From NCBI RefSeq assembly GCF_004340965.1, contig NZ_SLYA01000003.1, positions 124,001-188,000 of the forward strand: a DNA stretch of 64,000 nt. The letters are read 5' to 3'. This DNA comes from Sphingomonas sp. PP-CE-1A-559. Its GTDB lineage: Bacteria; Pseudomonadota; Alphaproteobacteria; Sphingomonadales; Sphingomonadaceae. A program made the position numbers and the translations under genes. Positions 55,768 to 64,000 of the stretch are shown in pieces. Position 1 is the first letter of the stretch, and each line of letters begins with the position of its first letter. The notes beneath the pieces were generated by a model. The model did not search any database, was not told the origin of the DNA, and saw only the letters and a program-made list of their open reading frames with translations.

Positions 55768-56919
55768 ATGGACCGCAACGGCTTCAACGATCGCGCGACC
55801 GGGCAGCTTATGCCTACGGTCGGCGGTCGCAAGGCGTTCGTCGCCGCGCCACTGCCGCCCGCGATACTCGACATAGGTCGCTTTCTGCCCGAACTCACGC
55901 GCGCGACGCAAGCAGTGGGAGAACTCAAGGGAATCGGGCGATCGGTCGCCAATCCGCTGTTGCTGATCCGGCCGCTTCAACGGCGCGAGGCGGTGTCCTC
56001 GTCCAGTATGGAGGGGACCTATACGACGCTGACCGACCTGTTCCTGTTCGAGGCCGGGGCAGCGGAAGCGGCGACGCGCGGCGACAACCGCGAGGTGCTG
56101 AACTATGTTCGCGCTCTGGAGGGGGCGATCGACGGGCTCGCCACGCTGCCGATCTCGTCCCGATTGATCCGCGACGCGCACCGCACGCTGTTGACCGGTG
56201 TCGCACGCAATCGCGGGGCAACGGTCGAGGCGGGCGAGTTGAAGCGCGACCAGAACTGGATCGGGGGATCGGGCCGGATCGACACCGCACGGTTCATTCC
56301 CGCGCCGCCGACAGAAACGCCGCGCGTGCTCGATACCTTGATGACGTTCGTCAATCGCGAGGAACGTCCGTCGCCGTTGATCGACGCCGCGCTGGTGCAT
56401 TACCAGTTCGAGGCGATCCACCCGTTTGCCGATGGCAACGGGCGGGTTGGTCGCATGCTGATCACGCTGATGCTGATCGACAACGGCACGTTGCCGCAGC
56501 CCCTGCTCTACATGAGTCCGTATCTGGAGCGGCACAAGGATCGCTATATCGACCTGATGTACGCGGTGTCGCGCGACGGCGCGTGGGAAGACTGGATCGC
56601 GTTCTTTCTCGAAGCCGTTGCGGAATCGGCGGAAGAGACGATCGCGGTGGTCGAACGCCTGCAGGACCTGCAACGCGCGTATCGCGAACGCTTCCAGACG
56701 GCACGGCGATCGGCGCTGATGTTGCGGATCATCGATCTGGCGTTCGAACGCCCGGTGCGATCGATCTCTGATTTCGCGGAAGCGCTGGGGGTGACGTATC
56801 AGGGTGCCGCGAACAACTTGAACGAGTTGATCGCGCAGGGTGTCGCGGAGGAGGTGGAGGGAAGTTACCCGAAGCTCATTCGGTTTCCGGGTGTGTTGGC
56901 GGCGTTGCAAGTTGGGTAA
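55768..56919 (+). CDS. Fic family protein (class II, with C-terminal winged helix)
   Basis: A 383-residue Fic protein. The active-site motif HPFADGNGRVGR begins at His218. An inhibitory motif of the (S/T)xxxE(G/N) type is seen N-terminal to the Fic core at Ser78-Glu82-Gly83, placing it in class II (auto-inhibited AMPylators or de-AMPylators). The C-terminus has a winged-helix segment (ISDFAEALGVTYQGAANNLNELI, about residues 333-355). The target protein is unknown. The gene stands alone with an inverted repeat upstream. Confidence 0.92.
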   Translation: MDRNGFNDRATGQLMPTVGGRKAFVAAPLPPAILDIGRFLPELTRATQAVGELKGIGRSVANPLLLIRPLQRREAVSSSSMEGTYTTLTDLFLFEAGAAEAATRGDNREVLNYVRALEGAIDGLATLPISSRLIRDAHRTLLTGVARNRGATVEAGELKRDQNWIGGSGRIDTARFIPAPPTETPRVLDTLMTFVNREERPSPLIDAALVHYQFEAIHPFADGNGRVGRMLITLMLIDNGTLPQPLLYMSPYLERHKDRYIDLMYAVSRDGAWEDWIAFFLEAVAESAEETIAVVERLQDLQRAYRERFQTARRSALMLRIIDLAFERPVRSISDFAEALGVTYQGAANNLNELIAQGVAEEVEGSYPKLIRFPGVLAALQVG

Positions 56920-57472
56920 GGTGACGATCGTTTCGCTTGTCACGATCCGGTTGCGACAACGCGACTGGTCGAGCGGCTTGCTTGAGTGTGGCGCAGTGAG
57001 TGGACTATCCAGAGAGTGGTCCGGCGCGGCCCGAGATGGGGGCCTACGCAAGAAGCGCTACCGTCGGATGCTAGCGCAATTTTCTTCCAATGACGTGAGA
57101 TATCGTCAGGCCTCGGTACAAGAGTCGGTGTAAAGCCGGGAAACGTCGTGGATCAAAAGACGAACCCTCAACGCGAACCGCGTTCTACTATTGTTCCAGT
57201 CAATCAACTGTGCCAATCTACTCACGTCGACCTGATTCGCTTCGGGCCGCCGAGCAAAGGGAGGTGCCTATTCGAGCGCGTTAAATTGGGACTTTTGCCG
57301 CATTATTGACAACTGAATGACTAATCGGTCGGGTTTAAGTCGGCACTATGACAGGCGATGCGGAACACCGCGCGCTCCAGTAGCACATCCGCTTCATCGA
57401 AGATCGTACTACGCGCAGGTCAGTTGTAGTAAATGCATGGATCCCATCTTGTTTCTTCAATGGAGAAGGCAG
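56920..57472. other. Intergenic region with little recognisable content
   Basis: This 553-base stretch between the Fic gene and the small orphan gene is less GC-rich than the rest of the window. It holds one 53-codon open frame starting at a GTG (57148-57309) without a convincing ribosome site or family match. I see no tRNA, repeat or clear promoter in it. Confidence 0.5.
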
Positions 57473-57640
57473 ATGGAGCAGACAGAATGGTTCCTCCACA
57501 TGGACAACCGTTGGATGTGGCGTTGGTTTTTGACCAACCGCCTTGGCCAACCGTTGGCGATGTCGAAGAAGTGCTTCTTCCGTCATGAAGATGCTCTCCT
57601 GAACCTTGATGCTGCTCGCATGGCCGTGATCGGCCTTTAG
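57473..57640 (+). CDS. Small orphan protein
   Basis: A 55-residue protein that I do not recognise. It is rich in Trp, Met, Arg and Phe (WFLHMDNRWMWRWFLTNRLG) and ends in a helical LLNLDAARMAVIGL. A very good GGAGAAGG ribosome site lies a few bases before the ATG at 57473, which argues that it is translated. The same frame is open back to 57317. A strong hairpin terminator follows at 57671. Confidence 0.55.
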   Translation: MEQTEWFLHMDNRWMWRWFLTNRLGQPLAMSKKCFFRHEDALLNLDAARMAVIGL

Positions 57641-57670
57641 CGAGTAGTCTACCCGAAGCGATCGGTTGAC

Positions 57671-57698
57671 GGTGGGCAGGGATATTCCCCTGCCCACC
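57671..57698. terminator. Hairpin terminator between convergent genes
   Basis: GGTGGGCAGGG (57671-57681) pairs with CCCTGCCCACC (57688-57698) over 11 bp with a 6-base loop. It lies between the small orphan gene and the end of thiC and could serve both strands. Confidence 0.8.
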
Positions 57699-57703
57699 AA
57701 CAA

Positions 57704-59768
<2,065 letters not shown>

Positions 59769-59894
59769 TGGGGTGAGCATAGGGGGGTTGGGGTGGGGTG
59801 CAATGGGGAATTTGCCGGCTTGGGTCGAGCGGGGGCGAGGCGATTGCGCTTGGGGCTTTCCCTTCGACTTCGCTCAGGGCGAACGGGGGTCTCA

Positions 59895-60024
59895 CGATCC
59901 TCCCCCGCCAGGGGGAGGTGGATGGCACTTGCCAGACGGAGGGGGCGGTAAGGGATCACCGCTGTTGTGTGGCCCTCCCCCTCCGTCACCTTCGGTGCCA
60001 CCTCCCCCTGGCGGGGGAGGATCG
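59895..60024. repeat. Dispersed inverted repeat, family E copy 2
   Basis: CGATCCTCCCCCGCCAGGGG at the left is mirrored by CCCCTGGCGGGGGAGGATCG at the right, with the same inner CTCCGTCACCTTCGG element as the copy at 52497. It lies between the thiC leader and the outer-membrane protein gene. Confidence 0.9.
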
Positions 60025-60033
60025 AGCACATAA

Positions 60034-60073
60034 AGAAAAGGCCGCTGCCCGGGTTGGGGCATCGGCCTTTTCT
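60034..60073 (-). terminator. Rho-independent terminator for the outer-membrane barrel gene
   Basis: AGAAAAGGCCG (60034-60044) pairs with CGGCCTTTTCT (60063-60073). On the minus strand the GC stem is followed by a TTTTCTTT tract, the classical form. It lies 110 bases past the stop of the gene at 60185. Confidence 0.85.
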
Positions 60074-60184
60074 GTCACCCCGCGCGCCGTCAGTCGTAGC
60101 TAAGCTACGCCTTGTGGCGTGCTTTGCTGCGCTGGCCGGGCTTGGGCGAGTCCTGCACCAGGTTGGTGCAGGCCGCCCTGCGCC

Positions 60185-61057
60185 TTAAAACCGGAAGCTC
60201 ACCGTGCCGCGCAGCGAGTGCCAGCGGAACTGGTCGTCGCTGCGGCGGAAGGCCGTGCCGGCGGTGTTGGGGGCGAGGACGAACGGGTTGTTCGCGAGCA
60301 GCACCGGGCTGCCGGCGAGCGCGGTGCCGGCGGTGACCAGGACGCGGGCGTCGTCGTCCTTGTACTGGTGGTAGGTGTATTCCATGCCGATCGAGATGTT
60401 CTTGGTCAGCTTCTGCTCGATGCCGCCGCCGCCGACATAGCCCCACTTCTTGTCCGAACCGGTGGCTGCGAACGCGTTGGCGGTGTTGGTGGTGAAGAAC
60501 AGGTTGTCGATCTTGGCATAGCCGGCGCCGCCGGTGGCGTAGAACAACGTGTTGCGCGCGGCGAGACCGGCGCGAAGGCGGGCCGACCCTTCCCACTTCA
60601 GCTTGCGCGCCATCGTGTAGCTGGCGGGCGTGGTCGAGAAGGCGGCGACGCTGTCGGTGATCTCGGACTTGCCGAATTCGCCGACGATGCCGACCACGAA
60701 CGCGCCGCGCTGTACGTCGAAGCCTGCGCGGCCGTAATACGACCAGCCGTCATCGTCGTTGCGGCAACCATAGGCCGGCACCGCGGTGCGGGCGGAGCCG
60801 TTGCAGAAGCCCGGCGAGAAGGCGTTGGCGCCGGTAATAGTGTTGACGCTGTCGCTGAAATTGCCGTCGTTGTTGCGGTCGAACAGGATCGACGAGCCGA
60901 CGTCGTTGCCCTGGACGTCATAGCCGCCGGCTGCGCCGATATAGACGCCCGAGAACGGCTTGCTGTCGGTGGTCATGTCCTGCGCGGCGGCCGGGACAGC
61001 GAAAATGCCCGCGGTCGCGAGACCGGCGAGCATGGTGAGCTTCGTGAAGTTGGTCAT
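60185..61057 (-). CDS. Outer-membrane beta-barrel protein
   Basis: A 290-residue protein with a signal peptide (about 1-25, cut after AAAQ) and an eight-strand-type barrel (FSGVYIGAAGGYDVQG start, WEGSARLRAGLA, ISIGMEYTYHQY) ending in GTVSFRF with the C-terminal Phe. It belongs to the OmpA-like/Omp25-RopB type of small alphaproteobacterial porins. Two cysteines in the first half (FCNGSAR, GCRNDD) may form a disulfide. It has its own terminator at 60034. Confidence 0.88.
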   Translation of the reverse strand: MTNFTKLTMLAGLATAGIFAVPAAAQDMTTDSKPFSGVYIGAAGGYDVQGNDVGSSILFDRNNDGNFSDSVNTITGANAFSPGFCNGSARTAVPAYGCRNDDDGWSYYGRAGFDVQRGAFVVGIVGEFGKSEITDSVAAFSTTPASYTMARKLKWEGSARLRAGLAARNTLFYATGGAGYAKIDNLFFTTNTANAFAATGSDKKWGYVGGGGIEQKLTKNISIGMEYTYHQYKDDDARVLVTAGTALAGSPVLLANNPFVLAPNTAGTAFRRSDDQFRWHSLRGTVSFRF

Positions 61058-61136
61058 GGTCGTTCCCCAAACGAGGGCCGCGGCGCTCCCATTGCTCGCC
61101 GCGGCCCAAGGTTTCAGTTTCAGGCAGTGATCGCGA

Positions 61137-62159
61137 TCACGCGTTGGCGCCGCTGGTCCGCAGCGAATCGAGGCGGTTGTTTGTCCCGTTGGGGAAGAAG
61201 CCGCCGCCGATCTTCGCAGTGGGCGTCAGGTAGACGATGTTGTGCACCTGAGCGACCGAGCGGCTGTAGGCCAGGCCGTTGGCGTCGGTGGGCACGATGT
61301 TCGAGATCGTCGGATCCGACCCGGTGATGCCCTGGTCGTCGTCACTCGAGCCGTCGAGGCTGTCGCGCGCGTCGCTGATCTGGTTCGCGGCGGTGATGAG
61401 CGACGGGATCGGGTTCGGCGTCTGCAGACCCTTGCGATACAGGATCGTGCGGATCAGGCCCGCGTGATACGCCTCTGCCGCGAGGATGCCGGCGGCCGCC
61501 TCGAGATAGGTCTTGTTGGCGATCAGCGGTGCTGCGCCCTTGTAGGCCGACACACCGACGTCTTCGAAGATATACGCGCCGAGCAGGAAGCTGTTGTCGT
61601 CGGCATAGGGGTTGAACACACCCGTCGCACCGATGACGCCCGCCGCACGTGCGGCCGCGGTGAACGCACCCGGAGCGGCTGCCGTGCCGACCGAAATGTC
61701 GATCGCAGGCTGGGCGACCGCGGCGCTGCCGAGGGCCGAGCGCAGGAAGGCGACGTGTGCGACTTCGTCGATCGCGATTTCGCGCGCGTACTCACGGACG
61801 ACGGTGTCCTGGAACGGCACCTGTGCACCGCCGGTAACGGCACCCTGCGTACCGATGCCGGTCAGCATGTTGGCGTTGAGGCCGACACCGAATGCCGCGA
61901 ACGCGTAGAACTGTGCCTCGAGATATTCGAGGTTCAGTGCGACGTTGAGCACGTCGGCGTCGTTGAGTGCTGCGACCGGCGCCGGTCCCGGAGTCGGGGT
62001 CGGTGCGAGATCGGAATCGTCGCTGCCGCATGCCGAGAGCAGCGTGGCGCCGCCGATGGCGAGTGCGGAACCGCCGGCGAAGCGGAGGAAGTTACGACGT
62101 TCGTTGCGACGGCTGGCGATCGCGTCGAATATTTCCAGCTTGGTATTGAGATCGGTCAT
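61137..62159 (-). CDS. Tat-exported ferritin-like lipoprotein
   Basis: A 340-residue protein of the Ferritin_2 (PF13668) type, related to plant desiccation protein Pcc13-62. The N-terminus has a twin-arginine motif (RRNFLRFAGG) and then a lipobox (LLSACG), so it is probably a Tat-exported lipoprotein. Likely metal ligands lie in [22 protein letters not shown] and AAEAYHAGLIR. The C-terminal region (ARDSLDG, YSRSVAQVHNIVYL) is shared with the neighbouring paralogue. Ferroxidase activity is not proven. Confidence 0.9.
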   Translation of the reverse strand: MTDLNTKLEIFDAIASRRNERRNFLRFAGGSALAIGGATLLSACGSDDSDLAPTPTPGPAPVAALNDADVLNVALNLEYLEAQFYAFAAFGVGLNANMLTGIGTQGAVTGGAQVPFQDTVVREYAREIAIDEVAHVAFLRSALGSAAVAQPAIDISVGTAAAPGAFTAAARAAGVIGATGVFNPYADDNSFLLGAYIFEDVGVSAYKGAAPLIANKTYLEAAAGILAAEAYHAGLIRTILYRKGLQTPNPIPSLITAANQISDARDSLDGSSDDDQGITGSDPTISNIVPTDANGLAYSRSVAQVHNIVYLTPTAKIGGGFFPNGTNNRLDSLRTSGANA

Positions 62160-62208
62160 TGGGTTAATCCCCTGAATATCGAAGAAGAGCGGGTGATCGG
62201 ATGACCGA

Positions 62209-63201
62209 TCAGCTTGCCGCGATGCTCGTCTTGATGTTGCCGTTCATGCCGTTCGGGTAGAACCCGCCTGCCGACGCCGCACCCTTGTTGAGGTACACGA
62301 TGTTGAGCACCTGGCTGGCCGAGCGGCTGAAGGCGACGCCGTTCGCATCGAGCGGAACGATGTTCGACGCGGTGACCGCGGCCTGCGTCGTGCTCAGGTT
62401 GATCGGCGTCTGCGAGATGGGCGAGATGCCCTGATCGAGATCGGTCGTACCGTCCAGACTGTCGCGTGCGTTCGAGATCGCGTCCGCCGACTGGCGCAGC
62501 GACGGCGTCGCGATGCCCTTGCCATACAGCGTCGTGCGGACGATCGCGGCGTGATACGCCTCGACCGCGAGCAGGCCGGCGGCGGCTTCGAGATAGGCCT
62601 TGCTGGTGAGCAGCGGGGCAGCGCCCTTATATGCAGTCACGCCGACGTCTTCGAAGATGAACGCACCGAGCAGGAACGCTTCGTCCGAAGCGTACGGATC
62701 GAACGCGGTGCCGGCGGGGACGAGGCCAGCAGCCTGGGCCGCAAGCGAGAACGCGCTGGTCGGCGAGACGCTGACGTCGATCACCGGCTGCGCAACGGCG
62801 GCGGAGCCGAGTGCAGTGCGGAGGAACTTGACGTGGGCGATCTCATCCTGCGCGATCTCACGTGCGTACTGACGCACGATCGGGTCGGTGAAGTTGACCT
62901 GGCGACCGCCACGAACCGCACCCTGCGTGCTGGTGCCGCTGAGCAGGCTGTTGTCGAGGCCGGTGCCGTAGGCGGCGTAGGAATAGAACTGCGCCTCGAG
63001 ATATTCGAGGTTGAGTGCGAAGTTCAGGACGTCCGCATCGGTAATCGTCTGTGCCGACGCCGACGTGGAGAAGGACAGCGCGGTCGCACCGGCTGCGGTC
63101 ATCGCAGCGGCGCCCAGCGCGGTCTTGAAGAATTCACGTCGCTCGCTGCGGCGTTCCACTCGCGCATCGAGGGCTTCGATCAGGTGCACGCTCTCGGTCA
63201 T
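62209..63201 (-). CDS. Tat-exported ferritin-like protein (paralogue)
   Basis: A 330-residue paralogue of the next gene on the same strand, sharing the [21 protein letters not shown] and [11 protein letters not shown] metal-site motifs and the [14 protein letters not shown] tail. Its twin-arginine signal ([14 protein letters not shown]) ends at a signal-peptidase I site (TSASAQT) rather than a lipobox, so it should be soluble in the periplasm. The ATG at 63201 follows a GGGGAGGA site. The 49-base gap to the lipoprotein gene suggests one operon. Confidence 0.9.
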   Translation of the reverse strand: MTESVHLIEALDARVERRSERREFFKTALGAAAMTAAGATALSFSTSASAQTITDADVLNFALNLEYLEAQFYSYAAYGTGLDNSLLSGTSTQGAVRGGRQVNFTDPIVRQYAREIAQDEIAHVKFLRTALGSAAVAQPVIDVSVSPTSAFSLAAQAAGLVPAGTAFDPYASDEAFLLGAFIFEDVGVTAYKGAAPLLTSKAYLEAAAGLLAVEAYHAAIVRTTLYGKGIATPSLRQSADAISNARDSLDGTTDLDQGISPISQTPINLSTTQAAVTASNIVPLDANGVAFSRSASQVLNIVYLNKGAASAGGFYPNGMNGNIKTSIAAS

Positions 63202-63549
63202 ATCAGGGTCCTCCCCTTGCTGTTGCGGACGTCGAAATGCTCTGCGGCAGTCGCGCAACGGGGCATGCCCCGATCGGGTCGATTGCTCGAATCCCGCTCG
63301 TAACGCGCTCAATTACGGACATAAAAAAAGCCGTCCGTGGCGAGGAACGTACGCGGATGAAGAATGGATGCACGGTTCAAGGGGGTGCGATGAAATAAAT
63401 TTCACGATCCGGCAGAGAGGCTTACCTGCTTGCGACGATTGGGGTTTTTGGTGGCGGCTGGGTGCCGGCTTCACCTCTACCTCGTCCTGCGGGTAACGCC
63501 CGGCAGGCCCCTTCTCTCTCCCGACGGTAAAGGGAGCAGAGGTAACGCG
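63202..63549. other. Intergenic region upstream of the ferritin-like pair
   Basis: This 348-base stretch holds no gene. It contains a 6-bp inverted repeat ACGGAC/GTCCGT (63315-63338) enclosing a run of A residues. No clear sigma-70 or ECF promoter could be assigned by eye. Confidence 0.5.
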
Positions 63550-63582
63550 TTCGGCGGATCGGGCCGAGCCGGATCCGCCGAA
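63550..63582 (-). terminator. Hairpin after the MipA/OmpV-like gene
   Basis: TTCGGCGGATC (63550-63560) pairs with GATCCGCCGAA (63572-63582) around an 11-base loop, ten bases past the stop of the minus-strand gene. No strong U-tract follows. Confidence 0.6.
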
Positions 63583-63591
63583 ATCGATAGC

Positions 63592-64000
63592 TTAGAACGT
63601 GTAGGTCAGGCCGAGGGCGTAGAGCCACTGGTCCGCATCGCCGACGTCGGCGACGATCGGCGTGTTCTTGTACTTGCCGAGCATGCGACCGTAGAGGACG
63701 CCGGCACCGACGCCGAAGCCGTGGCGCAGATCGCCCGAGAGGCTCTGCACGACGAACAGCGAGGCGTTCGCGCGACGGAAGCCGCTGTCGTTGATGTCGT
63801 AGGTGCGCAGGCCGCTGTTCAGCGAACCGATCGGCGTCACGGCCGCGTAGGTGCGGCCGAAGCCGTTGCCGGCATAATCCGCCGACACGCCGAGCGAGAC
63901 GAGCGTGCGGACCGACAGCGGCGTCGTGTAGTTCACCTGCGGGGTGATGACGTAGCTGTCATAGGTGCCCGAGACGTCGTGGACGTACGCGACGCGCGCG
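63592..64000 (-). CDS. MipA/OmpV family protein, C-terminal part (gene cut by window edge)
   Basis: The last 135 or so residues of an outer-membrane barrel protein; the 5' part lies beyond the window. In-frame sequence reads YDSYVITPQVNYTTPLS, LGVSADYAGNGFG, then strands ending LYALGLTYTF with the terminal Phe. The FGVGAGVLYGRMLGKYKNTPIV region fits the MipA/OmpV family, which includes scaffold proteins for peptidoglycan enzymes and outer-membrane adhesins. The family call rests on a fragment only. Confidence 0.75.
   Translation of the reverse strand, partial: ARVAYVHDVSGTYDSYVITPQVNYTTPLSVRTLVSLGVSADYAGNGFGRTYAAVTPIGSLNSGLRTYDINDSGFRRANASLFVVQSLSGDLRHGFGVGAGVLYGRMLGKYKNTPIVADVGDADQWLYALGLTYTF

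Noticed and set aside
63344..63348. GGAAC element upstream of the ferritin-like genes as an EcfG -35 box
   Set aside because: It is on the wrong strand for the minus-strand genes and has no CGTT at the right spacing.

Overview
The window is a high-GC chromosomal segment from an alphaproteobacterium, very probably Sphingomonas or a close relative in the Sphingomonadaceae. This is inferred from gene content and order: a split pntAA/pntAB/pntB transhydrogenase operon preceded by an aa3-oxidase subunit IV-like peptide, an imuA-imuB-dnaE2 cassette behind a GTTC-N7-GTTC LexA box, a LOV-HWE histidine kinase, DUF6456 and DUF72 proteins, and many short intergenic inverted repeats. No phage, IS element, CRISPR array or rRNA operon was seen. 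Most of the segment looks like core genome.

Layout: 1-3.1 kb holds envelope glycan genes (methyltransferase, GtrA, GT-C membrane transferase). 3.2-9.4 kb holds marC-folD-DUF167-yggT, argB, a queuosine-precursor transporter, a nucleoside transporter and a FAS1 protein. 9.5-12.6 kb holds a divergent dapF, DUF6456, an XRE regulator, tRNA-Val and a winged-helix protein. 12.7-16.3 kb is the transhydrogenase operon with a HicA/HicB pair embedded between its alpha subunits. 16.4-19.1 kb holds a sigma-54 activator and two orphan hypotheticals. 19.1-24.4 kb holds DUF72, a Crp-type regulator divergent from an aldolase/hydroxy-acid oxidase pair, and a thioredoxin/LON/Trm112 operon. 24.9-30.4 kb is the SOS mutasome, followed by tRNA-Gly.

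30.8-38.7 kb holds a penicillin-acylase family hydrolase, an AttEFGH-like ABC export system with a secreted lipocalin-type protein, a glutamine amidotransferase and a small acidic protein. 38.7-43.5 kb is a signalling cluster: a lone receiver, a small conserved protein, a LOV-HWE kinase and an MHYT-GGDEF-EAL protein. 43.6-49.9 kb is a tricarboxylate uptake locus with a TctDE-like two-component system, a periplasmic binding protein, an OprO/P-type porin and a CitMHS symporter. 49.9-57.6 kb holds hydrolases, ung, a PhnA-like protein, a helix-turn-helix protein, a Fic protein and a small orphan. 57.7-64 kb holds thiC with a TPP riboswitch, an outer-membrane barrel, two tandem Tat-exported ferritin-like proteins, and the end of a MipA/OmpV gene cut by the window edge.

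Intergenic spaces carry several families of inverted repeats, mostly at the 3' ends of genes and partly between convergent genes. They may act as terminators or mRNA-stabilising hairpins.
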